A DNA stretch of 6,454 nt from Bacillota bacterium (GCA_023389005.1 JAEWFE010000267.1:1-6454); one strand, 5' to 3'. Positions 1 to 6,118 are shown, counted from the first letter of the stretch. Made by a program: numbers and translations. The notes: a model not told the origin generated them from the letters alone.

Positions 1-140
1 CTAAACTAAGTGATCGTTTTGTTAAACATCCAAGTGAAGTCGTTGCAGTAGGAGATATTGTTCAAGTATGGATTACCAGTGTTGATACACAAAAAGGTCG
101 TATCGGCTTATCTATGCTTGCGAGTGATGGGCATGAATAA
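1..140 (+). CDS. tex: Tex family RNA-binding protein, C-terminal end (partial)
   Basis: This is the last 45 codons of a gene that enters from the left; the reading frame begins at base 3 and ends at TAA 138-140. The residues show the end of an S1 RNA-binding domain: a start like KLSDRFVKHPSEVV, then VGDIVQVWITSVD, then GRIGLSML, which is the last-strand pattern of S1 folds. The SDRF-KHPSEVV wording is typical of the C-terminal S1 domain of Tex (YdcI in Bacillus), a cytoplasmic nucleic-acid-binding protein linked to transcription and RNA processing. The following SprT-like gene supports this, because Bacillus subtilis also has ydcI (tex) close to ydcK (sprT-like). Only the S1 tail is visible, so the upstream helix-hairpin-helix and YqgF-like parts cannot be checked. 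Another S1 protein is possible but less likely. Confidence 0.83.
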   Translation, partial: KLSDRFVKHPSEVVAVGDIVQVWITSVDTQKGRIGLSMLASDGHE

Positions 141-570
141 TCAAGAATTAACGCATCTTGTTCAACAAATTTCGCTTGAGTTTTTTAAAAGACCTTTCCT
201 GCATCGCGCGCTATTTAATAAAAGATTGAAAACAACAGGCGGGCGATATCACTTAAACGATCATCATATTGATATCAATCCTTTACTTTTAAATGTAGAT
301 AAAGCAATATTATATGGTGTCATTAAGCATGAATTGTGTCATTATCATCTACATTTACAGGGGAAAGGGTATCGTCATGCTGATCAAGACTTTAAAAAGT
401 TATTGCAAGCAGTTGGGGGATTGCGCTATACACCAAGGTTACAACAGCCAAAATTCCACTATCAATGCATAGTTTGTCAGCAAGATTATTTCCGAATAAG
501 ACGTTTGGATGTGCGTAAATATGCATGTGGGAAGTGTGCTGGTCGTTTGAAATTAGCAAAAGACTATTAA
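133..570 (+). CDS. SprT-like zinc metalloprotein (SprL/YdcK family)
   Basis: The predicted protein of 145 residues belongs to the SprT-like family. It has a zinc-metallopeptidase signature HELCH at residues 66-70 and a C-terminal zinc ribbon with Cys112-x2-Cys115 and Cys132-x2-Cys135. The stretch TTGGRYHL (34-41) followed by HIDINP (45-50) is also typical. The family is named for Escherichia coli SprT; the cellular role of the bacterial short form is not settled and protease activity is inferred from the motif. I chose ATG 133 because the protein then begins MNNQEL, as related proteins do as I recall. GTG 124 and ATG 127 in the same frame are alternatives, and the frame is open back to ATG 58. 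The start overlaps the tex stop by 8 bases and has only a weak ribosome-binding site, so translational coupling to tex is likely. No convincing terminator follows. Confidence 0.88.
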   Translation: MNNQELTHLVQQISLEFFKRPFLHRALFNKRLKTTGGRYHLNDHHIDINPLLLNVDKAILYGVIKHELCHYHLHLQGKGYRHADQDFKKLLQAVGGLRYTPRLQQPKFHYQCIVCQQDYFRIRRLDVRKYACGKCAGRLKLAKDY

Positions 571-658
571 AAAGCTTTTTAAAGTGCTGCGAAAAGAATT
601 GATATTTCATGTGTTTTGTTAGATAATGAATTGTCTTTTCCCTTGTCATATCAATTAT

Positions 659-687
659 TTGACAAAAAACACGTGAAAGATTATAAA
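659..687 (+). promoter_or_regulatory. Promoter of murC
   Basis: The -35 box TTGACA (659-664) is a perfect consensus and is separated by 17 bases from TATAAA (682-687), which matches the -10 consensus at five of six positions. Transcription would start near 694, about 29 bases before the murC ATG. A second possible -10, TATATT at 693-698, lies too far from this -35 to be preferred. This is the best-matching vegetative (sigma-A type) promoter in the window. Confidence 0.75.
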
Positions 688-722
688 ATTGCTATATTGA
701 AAATACGAAAAGAGGCAACTGA

Positions 723-2057
723 ATGATTAATAAAGATCAAATTTATCACTTTGTTGGGATTAAAGGTTCTGGTATGAGCTCTTTAGCTTTAGTTCTTCAT
801 CAAAAAGGCTATCATGTCCAAGGTTCTGACGTGGAGCAATATTTCTTTACCCAACGTGATTTAGAAAAAGCAAACATTTTAATTTTGCCATTCAACGCTG
901 ATAATGTAAAAAAAGAATATATTGTGATTGCTGGGAACGCATTTCCTGATACGCATCCTGAAATCGCACGTGCTAAAGAAATTGGTGCTACTGTGATTCG
1001 TTACCATGATTTTATCGGTAAATTTATTGAACAATTTACAAGTATTGCCATTACGGGATCTCATGGAAAAACAAGCACAACTGGGTTACTTGCCCATGCA
1101 ATGTCTGGTGTGGTACCTACAAGCTATTTAATTGGTGATGGTACAGGCCATGGTGAACCCGATGCTACTCATTTTGTTTTTGAAGCGTGTGAATATCGCC
1201 GTCATTTCTTAGCCTATTCACCTGATTATGCGATTATGACGAATATTGATTTTGATCATCCAGACTATTATGAAAGTATTGAAGATGTGTTTACGGCTTT
1301 CCAAAGTTTAGCTCATCAAGTGAAAAAGGCAATTTTTGCTTATGGTGATGATGTTTATTTACGGAAATTACAAGCTGAAGTACCAATTTATTACTATGGT
1401 CTTAAAGATACCGATGATTTCCAAGCTAAAAATATTGAACGCACAACGACTGGTTCACAATTTGATGTGTATCACGGTACTGAATTTGTTGGTCATTTTG
1501 CTATTCCAGCTTTTGGTGAACATAATATTAAAAATGCATTAGGCGTTATTGCAGTATGTTTTGTTGAAGGTTTTGATATGAAATTAATTGCTGATGAGTT
1601 AAAATCATTTGCAGGTGTCAAAAGACGTTTTAGTGAGAAGAAAGTGGCGGATATGACAATCGTGGATGATTATGCGCATCATCCAGCAGAAATTGCAGCT
1701 ACGATTGATGGCGCGCGTCAAAAATATCCAGATAAGCAAATTGTCGCTGTCTTCCAACCACACACTTTCACACGTACAATTGCTTTACTTGACGAATTTG
1801 CTCAAGCACTTGATTTAGCTGATGAAGTTTATCTATGTGATATTTTTGGTTCAGCACGTGAAAAATCAGGTCAAGTAAGTATTGAAGACTTATCTTCAAA
1901 AGTGAAAAAAGGTGGAACAGTCTTAAAAGAAGAAAATATGTCCCTTTTATTAAATCATGAAGATAGCGTCATTATCTTTATGGGCGCAGGCGATGTACAA
2001 AAATTTGAAATCGCCTATGAAAACCTATTAAGCAAAACAACGCGAAATGTTTTATAA
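723..2057 (+). CDS. murC: UDP-N-acetylmuramate--L-alanine ligase MurC
   Basis: MurC is the cytoplasmic ATP-dependent ligase that adds L-alanine to UDP-N-acetylmuramic acid, the first step in building the peptidoglycan stem peptide. The 444-residue length is normal. The N-terminal domain opens with a Rossmann-like VGIKGSGMS (11-19) for UDP-substrate binding. The central ATPase domain has the Mur P-loop GSHGKTST (112-119), the FEACEYRRHF stretch (153-162) and TNIDFDHPDYY (173-183). GEHN at 265-268 and GVKRRF at 298-303 follow, and the C-terminal domain carries DDYAHHP (315-321), QPHTFTR (345-351) and GAGD (421-424). All the Mur ligase motifs I know are present, so the enzyme looks intact. ATG 723 is preceded by AAAAGAGG ending at 715, a good ribosome-binding site. 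It has its own promoter and terminator and looks monocistronic, although read-through from sprT cannot be excluded. Confidence 0.97.
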   Translation: MINKDQIYHFVGIKGSGMSSLALVLHQKGYHVQGSDVEQYFFTQRDLEKANILILPFNADNVKKEYIVIAGNAFPDTHPEIARAKEIGATVIRYHDFIGKFIEQFTSIAITGSHGKTSTTGLLAHAMSGVVPTSYLIGDGTGHGEPDATHFVFEACEYRRHFLAYSPDYAIMTNIDFDHPDYYESIEDVFTAFQSLAHQVKKAIFAYGDDVYLRKLQAEVPIYYYGLKDTDDFQAKNIERTTTGSQFDVYHGTEFVGHFAIPAFGEHNIKNALGVIAVCFVEGFDMKLIADELKSFAGVKRRFSEKKVADMTIVDDYAHHPAEIAATIDGARQKYPDKQIVAVFQPHTFTRTIALLDEFAQALDLADEVYLCDIFGSAREKSGQVSIEDLSSKVKKGGTVLKEENMSLLLNHEDSVIIFMGAGDVQKFEIAYENLLSKTTRNVL

Positions 2058-2068
2058 GAAAAACTTTA

Positions 2069-2103
2069 ACCAGCTTGAATTTGATTTTGAGCTGGTATTT
2101 TTT
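2069..2103 (+). terminator. Intrinsic terminator after murC
   Basis: ACCAGCT (2069-2075) pairs perfectly with AGCTGGT (2090-2096) around a 14-base loop. One A and a run of six T (2098-2103) follow. It sits 12 bases past the murC stop and should end the murC transcript. Confidence 0.82.
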
Positions 2104-2125
2104 ATTTTAAATTCAAGTATCAAAC

Positions 2126-2154
2126 TTGCACTTTTCTCTAGATTTGATTAAAAT
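2126..2154 (+). promoter_or_regulatory. Putative promoter of the MaoC-like/BI-1 unit
   Basis: TTGCAC (2126-2131) matches the -35 consensus at four of six positions and is 17 bases from TAAAAT (2149-2154), which matches the -10 consensus at five of six. It lies between the murC terminator and the next gene, where a promoter is needed. The start of transcription would be near 2161, leaving a leader of about 25 bases. Confidence 0.5.
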
Positions 2155-2172
2155 AATTGTAATGAAATATTT

Positions 2173-2177
2173 GGAGG
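2173..2177 (+). promoter_or_regulatory. Ribosome-binding site that selects a TTG start
   Basis: GGAGG lies 8 bases before TTG 2186, the ideal spacing. An ATG at 2179 is only one base after the GGAGG and opens a frame of six codons that stops at 2197-2199, so it is not a usable start for the long frame. The spacing therefore decides for TTG. Confidence 0.8.
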
Positions 2178-2185
2178 AATGAAAT

Positions 2186-2668
2186 TTGAATATTGGTAAA
2201 CCTAGAAAGCTTGGTAAAACAATTGAGGAGATAGAAGAGGGCGATTCGTTATCATTAACCGAATCTATTGAAGACCAGCAACTCTTACTGTACTTAGGAC
2301 TTACAAATGATGCTAATCCATTATTTATTCAACATGACTATGCACAACAAACGGAATTTGAAAGACCAATCGTGCCTATGGTGATGTTAAATGGTATTAT
2401 TGCTAGTGCGATTTCTAAACATTTGCCTGGTCCGGGATCACATATTGTGAATTTCTCAATGAATTTAATTGAGCCTATTTATCATTATGAAACTTTAACT
2501 TTTAACTTTGAGGTAATCAAAGTGGACAAGATGAAAAATGTCGTAACCATTTCTGTTGAAGGAAATAATCAAGAAGGAGATCGCGTACTAGATTCAGTTG
2601 TTATGGTTCAGCCGCCATTGATTGTTCATCCAAATATAGAAAATCAAGCGGAAATGGTTAATGAATAA
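2186..2668 (+). CDS. MaoC-like hotdog-fold protein with altered active-site motif
   Basis: The 160-residue protein has the single hotdog-domain length and pattern of MaoC/(R)-specific enoyl-CoA hydratases, cytoplasmic enzymes of acyl-CoA or acyl-ACP metabolism. The hydratase motif region is recognisable at residues 38-53: Asp42, Asn44-Pro45-Leu46 and Ala53 stand at the expected spacing. The position normally held by the catalytic His is Phe47, and the Gly before Asp is Asn41. A His occurs three residues later (His50). Further landmarks are a central hydrophobic helix (about 64-78) followed by PGPGSHI (81-87), and VVTISVEGNNQEGD (119-132) in the last strands. The start is TTG. It is followed after 25 bases by the BI-1 family gene, so the two are probably co-transcribed. 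Hydratase activity should not be assumed; an acyl-binding, thioesterase-like or regulatory role is possible. Confidence 0.8.
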   Translation: MNIGKPRKLGKTIEEIEEGDSLSLTESIEDQQLLLYLGLTNDANPLFIQHDYAQQTEFERPIVPMVMLNGIIASAISKHLPGPGSHIVNFSMNLIEPIYHYETLTFNFEVIKVDKMKNVVTISVEGNNQEGDRVLDSVVMVQPPLIVHPNIENQAEMVNE

Positions 2669-2693
2669 TAATTTATGAAATGAGGGAGAAATT

Positions 2694-3365
2694 ATGAATC
2701 AGGAATTTACTACAACTACTGGATTAAATCGATTTTTTGCAAAAGTTTATGGCATTTTTGGTGTAGGACTTGCCATTAGTGCACTTGCTGCTTATCTTTG
2801 TTCGACTGTTTTTGTCAATCAGTTTCTAGCTACTGTCAACCAAATGACTTTTATCTTATTATGGATTTTTGAAATTGTCCTAGTCTTAGTAATTGGTCGT
2901 CAAGCTTTTAAAAATCCAGCGCTGACATTAGCCGGTTTTATTGTTTACTCGCTCTTAAATGGTGTGACGCTCTCTGTTACTTTATTGGTGTATGACTTTG
3001 GTACAGTGACCTCAGCATTTGCGGCAAGTTCTTTAACGTTTATTGCAATGGCTGTCTTTGGTATCTTTACTAAGAAAGATTTATCCGGCATTGCCCGTGC
3101 GTTATATTCTTTTTTAATTGGTGCATTAGTGGTCATCATAGTCAATATTTTTATGCAAAGTAGCGCGGTTGACTATTTTATTTCTTTTGTACTTGTCATT
3201 ATCTTTAGTGGGTTGACAGCTTATGATAATCAACGTATTCGTGAAGCTTATTTTAGCTATCAAATGGAAAATGATTTTGGTATTGCTACTTTTATGGCAT
3301 TAAACCTATATCTTGACTTCATCAATTTATTCTTAGCATTTATTCGCATTTTTGCTAGGGATTAA
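2694..3365 (+). CDS. BAX inhibitor-1 (BI-1/YetJ/YccA) family membrane protein
   Basis: This 223-residue protein is almost entirely hydrophobic. About seven membrane segments can be read near residues 16-38, 52-68, 78-98, 105-125, 133-153, 160-176 and 199-219. The family includes Bacillus YetJ, described as a pH-sensitive calcium leak channel whose key residues are two aspartates in the last two helices. Matching aspartates are visible here: Asp178 in the LTAYDNQ stretch and Asp208 in LYLDFINLF, and Arg69 at the end of the second helix may correspond to the arginine of YetJ. The short charged N-terminus (MNQEFTTTTGLNRFF) has no signal peptide. ATG 2694 has a strong ribosome-binding site, GAGGGAG at 2682-2688. 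It is the second gene of the unit begun by the MaoC-like gene. The family call is firm; the transported ion and physiological role here are inference. Confidence 0.92.
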   Translation: MNQEFTTTTGLNRFFAKVYGIFGVGLAISALAAYLCSTVFVNQFLATVNQMTFILLWIFEIVLVLVIGRQAFKNPALTLAGFIVYSLLNGVTLSVTLLVYDFGTVTSAFAASSLTFIAMAVFGIFTKKDLSGIARALYSFLIGALVVIIVNIFMQSSAVDYFISFVLVIIFSGLTAYDNQRIREAYFSYQMENDFGIATFMALNLYLDFINLFLAFIRIFARD

Positions 3366-3386
3366 TAGTTAGTCAATAAAAAATTT

Positions 3387-3420
3387 AAGCATCAAGACAA
3401 TTTGTTTTGATGCTTTTTTT
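3387..3420 (+). terminator. Strong intrinsic terminator after the BI-1 gene
   Basis: AAGCATCAA (3387-3395) pairs perfectly with TTGATGCTT (3407-3415). The helix can grow inward by G-T, A-T and C-G pairs to a 12-base stem with a five-base loop (3399-3403). The T-run extends to 3420. The next base, 3421, is the first base of the ribosome-binding site of the following gene. Confidence 0.88.
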
Positions 3421-3426
3421 GGAGGG
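3421..3426 (+). promoter_or_regulatory. Ribosome-binding site of the TetR gene, abutting a terminator
   Basis: GGAGGG stands 5 bases before ATG 3432. It directly follows the eight-base T-run of the upstream terminator, so no promoter fits between terminator and gene. The transcript must start upstream of, or inside, the hairpin. Confidence 0.8.
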
Positions 3427-3431
3427 ATAGA

Positions 3432-3986
3432 ATGACGACTTCAACGAAATACCAGTTAGAAGCTGCTTTAAAAAAATATTTGTTAATGAAGCCATTGGAT
3501 AAAATTACCATTCATGATTTAACCGAAGAATGTGGGATTAGTCGCATGGCTTTTTATTATCACTTTAAAGATATCTATGATTTGGTGGAATGGTCTTGTA
3601 TAGAAGATGCTAAACGGGCTCTTAACGGCAAAAAAACGAAAGATACATGGCAAGAAGGACTACTAGATATCTTTGCTGCGATTTATGAAAACAAGCCGTT
3701 TATCATGAATGCTTACCACTCCATTAATCGCGAGCAATTAGAAACCTTTCTGTATCAACGTACCTTCGAATTACTCTTTGATGTTGTTGAGTCACAGGTG
3801 AAAGGTCATCATATTTCAAAAGGTGATCAAGAATTCATCGCCCAATTTTACAAATATAGTTTTGTTGGTCTAGTTCTTGAATGGATTAATCAGGGGATGA
3901 CTGCAGATTATCGTCCCTTAGCTGAAAAAATGATTACCCTCATGGAAGGGGCAATCGATACAGCCATCAACAAATTTGAAAAATAG
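3432..3986 (+). CDS. TetR/AcrR-family regulator, DhaS-like C-terminal domain
   Basis: The 184-residue protein has a TetR-type N-terminal DNA-binding domain. ITIHDLTEECGISRMAFYYH (25-44) holds the helix-turn-helix, followed by the typical FKDIYDLVEW. The rest is helical and resembles the C-terminal domain found in regulators related to DhaS. YHSINREQLETFLYQ (95-109) and VGLVLEWINQGM (145-156) are characteristic of that group, as I recall. The C-terminal half is the ligand-sensing and dimerisation part in this superfamily; the ligand cannot be read from sequence. The neighbour downstream, in the same direction, is an oleate hydratase gene, so a fatty acid or hydroxy fatty acid is a reasonable guess. 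Regulation of the regulator is odd, because a terminator ends just before its ribosome-binding site. Confidence 0.9.
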   Translation: MTTSTKYQLEAALKKYLLMKPLDKITIHDLTEECGISRMAFYYHFKDIYDLVEWSCIEDAKRALNGKKTKDTWQEGLLDIFAAIYENKPFIMNAYHSINREQLETFLYQRTFELLFDVVESQVKGHHISKGDQEFIAQFYKYSFVGLVLEWINQGMTADYRPLAEKMITLMEGAIDTAINKFEK

Positions 3987-4010
3987 CAAAAATGTTATCA
4001 ATCTTGTTAT

Positions 4011-4078
4011 ATTGTAAACCATTTTGTTTAAAAAATTTTATCATTCAAGCTAAATTGTAAATGGTTTCTCTTTTTTAA
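4011..4078 (+). repeat. Inverted repeat between tetR and ohyA: weak terminator and/or operator
   Basis: AAACCATTT (4016-4024) is repeated inverted, without mismatch, as AAATGGTTT (4059-4067). TTTA (4027-4030) and TAAA (4051-4054) can extend the helix across a small internal loop. A pyrimidine run with six T (4071-4076) follows, so it may be a low-GC terminator for tetR. The same arms are also placed where an operator for the TetR product would sit. ATTGTAAA occurs twice as a direct repeat (4011-4018 and 4054-4061). The sequence alone cannot decide between these roles. Confidence 0.5.
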
Positions 4079-4084
4079 TCGCGT

Positions 4085-4090
4085 TATTAT
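4085..4090 (+). promoter_or_regulatory. Possible -10 box of ohyA
   Basis: TATTAT matches the -10 consensus at five of six positions and would give a transcript starting near 4097, about 29 bases before the preferred start codon. No good -35 lies at 16-18 bases; TGGTTT at 4062-4067 is the nearest and is part of the inverted repeat. If the call is right, a repressor bound to the repeat would block it, or an activator would be needed. Confidence 0.33.
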
Positions 4091-4110
4091 GAACCTGTGA
4101 AATGATTAGA

Positions 4111-4117
4111 AAAGAGG
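4111..4117 (+). promoter_or_regulatory. Ribosome-binding site that decides the ohyA start
   Basis: AAAGAGG ends 8 bases before ATG 4126, a good spacing. It is only 2 bases before ATG 4120 and lies downstream of ATG 4102. The in-frame ATG at 4102 has no recognisable ribosome-binding site of its own. Confidence 0.75.
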
Positions 4118-4125
4118 TCATGGAT

Positions 4126-6108
4126 ATGTCAAAAAAATTTAAAGTCGGTCTTACTAGTGCATTAATTGCCGGAAGTAGTGTGGCAGCTTACCAGTTAGCC
4201 AAAAAAAGACAAGCAAACGTGACAAAAAAAGCCGATGCCAACAAAGCTGAAGCAAAAAGACTCGCTGAATATCGCAATACAGAAAGAGGGCTAGATGGAC
4301 GCAACAGCAAAGGTATTTATTATACAAGCGGGAACTATGAAGCTTTCGTCACTCCTGAAAAACCAAAAGGCATCGAAGAAAAACATGCTTATTTAGTTGG
4401 TAGTGGACTTGCTTCTTTAGCTGCAGCCTGTTTCTTGGTTCGTGATGCCCAAATGCCTGGCGAAAACATCCATATTTTAGAAGCGATGGATATTGCTGGG
4501 GGTGCCTGTGATGGTATTTTAGATTCCACTCGTGGTTATATTATGCGTGGTGGACGTGAAATGGAAAATCACTTTGAATGTTTATGGGATTTATTCAGAA
4601 GCGTGCCATCACTTGAAAAACCAGGATTATCGGTATTAGATGAATACTATCGCTTAAACAAAGAAGATCCAAACTATTCTTTATGTCGCGCGACAGAAAA
4701 TCGTGGTCAAGATGCACATACAGATGGTAAGTTTAATCTAAGTCAAGAAGGCGTAATGCAAATTATGAAGCTCTTCTTTACAAAAGACGAAGACCTGTAT
4801 GACAAACGAATTGATGAAGTCTTTGATGATGAAGTCTTTAACTCTAACTTCTGGTTATATTGGCGTACGATGTTTGCGTTTGAAAATTGGCATTCAGCTT
4901 TAGAAATGAAATTATACTTCCAACGTTTCATTCATCATATTGCTGGTTTACCTGATTTCTCTGCATTGAAATTTACAAAATACAATCAATATGAATCTTT
5001 AATTTTACCAATGCAAAAATACTTGGAAGATCATGGGGTGACTTTCCAATTCAATACGAAGGTAACCAATGTCGTCTTCAAATTTGAAAATGGTCAAAAG
5101 ATTGCTTCTAGAATTGAATGTTTAGTGAATGATGAGGCTCAAACAATTGAACTTACGACGAATGACTATGTATTTGTAACGAATGGAAGCTGTACGGAAA
5201 GCACGATTTATGGTAGTCAAGATCAAGTACCAACAGGGGACGCCGAAATTCGTGAAAGTGGTTGTTGGCAATTATGGAAAAACATTGCGAAACAAGATCC
5301 TAGCTTTGGTCATCCCGAAAAATTCTGTTCAGATATCTCTAAAACCAATTGGGAATCCGCTACGATTACATTAAAAGATGATCGTATTATTCCTTATATT
5401 ACAAATATTTGTAAACGTGACCCACGAACAGGAAAAGTGGTAACTGGTGGTATTGTCAGCTGTAAAGATTCTTCGTGGTTGTTAAGTTGGACCATTAATC
5501 GTCAAGGTCAATTCAAAGATCAACCAAAAGAAGAAGTCTGTGTCTGGGTATATAGCTTATTTACTGATGTGAAGGGTGATTATATTCAAAAACCAATGAA
5601 GGAATGTACGGGTAAAGAAATTACAGAAGAATGGCTTTATCATTTAGGTGTGCCTATTGAAATGATTAATGAATTAGCAACTAATCATGCAGTCTGTGTA
5701 CCAACAATGATGCCTTATATTACAGCGTTCTTCATGCCACGTGCCAAAGGGGACCGTCCTGATGTGATTCCTGATGGTTGTGTAAACTTTGCTTTCTTAG
5801 GTCAATTTGCTCAAACACCACGTGATACAATCTTTACTACAGAATACTCTGTTCGTACTGCAATGGAAGCTGTTTATGGTTTATTTGCTATTGAACGAGG
5901 TGTCCCTGAGGTTTGGGGTAGTGTCTATGATGTTCGTGCGCTATTAAATAGTAGTGTTTGCTTAATGGATGGTAAATCACCACTTGATATTGAATTACCA
6001 TTTGGATTAGACGCTTTGAAGAAACCGATAATTAAGAAAGTTCAAGGGACCACTTTGGAAGACTTATTCCTTAAATATGGGGTATTGCGAAAGGATATGC
6101 TTGAATAA
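4126..6108 (+). CDS. ohyA: Oleate hydratase (FAD-dependent fatty acid hydratase) with N-terminal hydrophobic extension
   Basis: Oleate hydratases add water to the cis double bond of unsaturated fatty acids such as oleate, giving 10-hydroxy fatty acids; they need FAD but run no net redox reaction. They were formerly called myosin-cross-reactive antigen. The call rests on the FAD-binding LVGSGLASLAAA (90-101), RGGREME (141-147) with the expected catalytic Glu145, the WRTMFAFENWHS (246-257) and KLY (262-264) stretch with the expected Tyr264, KYNQYES (285-291), TINRQGQF (456-463), ECTGKEI (493-499) and MPRAKGDRP (537-545). From ATG 4126 the protein has 660 residues, longer than many lactobacillus members (about 590). 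The excess is an N-terminal extension of roughly 60 residues: SKKFK, a hydrophobic stretch (about 7-24), then a Lys/Ala-rich charged linker before the usual YYTSGNYEAF. Membrane attachment is therefore possible. The TetR gene upstream is the likely regulator. ATG 4102 would add eight residues but lacks a ribosome-binding site. Confidence 0.94.
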   Translation: MSKKFKVGLTSALIAGSSVAAYQLAKKRQANVTKKADANKAEAKRLAEYRNTERGLDGRNSKGIYYTSGNYEAFVTPEKPKGIEEKHAYLVGSGLASLAAACFLVRDAQMPGENIHILEAMDIAGGACDGILDSTRGYIMRGGREMENHFECLWDLFRSVPSLEKPGLSVLDEYYRLNKEDPNYSLCRATENRGQDAHTDGKFNLSQEGVMQIMKLFFTKDEDLYDKRIDEVFDDEVFNSNFWLYWRTMFAFENWHSALEMKLYFQRFIHHIAGLPDFSALKFTKYNQYESLILPMQKYLEDHGVTFQFNTKVTNVVFKFENGQKIASRIECLVNDEAQTIELTTNDYVFVTNGSCTESTIYGSQDQVPTGDAEIRESGCWQLWKNIAKQDPSFGHPEKFCSDISKTNWESATITLKDDRIIPYITNICKRDPRTGKVVTGGIVSCKDSSWLLSWTINRQGQFKDQPKEEVCVWVYSLFTDVKGDYIQKPMKECTGKEITEEWLYHLGVPIEMINELATNHAVCVPTMMPYITAFFMPRAKGDRPDVIPDGCVNFAFLGQFAQTPRDTIFTTEYSVRTAMEAVYGLFAIERGVPEVWGSVYDVRALLNSSVCLMDGKSPLDIELPFGLDALKKPIIKKVQGTTLEDLFLKYGVLRKDMLE

Positions 6109-6118
6109 TAGTATAAAC

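Noticed and set aside
58..132. ATG 58 as the start of the SprT-like protein
   Set aside because: The extra 25 residues would overlap the S1 domain of tex in another frame and do not belong to the SprT-like family pattern, which begins near MNNQEL.
570..585. AAAAAGCTTTTT after the SprT-like gene as a terminator
   Set aside because: It is a palindrome with no loop and almost no GC in the stem, so it would not form a stable terminator hairpin.
392..649. Open frame on the minus strand across the end of the SprT-like gene and the murC leader
   Set aside because: It is antisense to a well-supported gene with zinc motifs, shows no recognisable domain, and has no convincing ribosome-binding site.
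2111..2160. FabT-like fatty-acid operator before the MaoC-like gene (ATCAAA at 2119-2124 and TTTGAT at 2143-2148)
   Set aside because: The half-sites face the wrong way and are too far apart compared with the TTTGA-n-TCAAA arrangement; in such AT-rich DNA they are likely chance.
4102..4125. ATG 4102 as the start of the oleate hydratase
   Set aside because: There is no ribosome-binding site before it, while AAAGAGG is ideally spaced for ATG 4126; it would add only eight residues.
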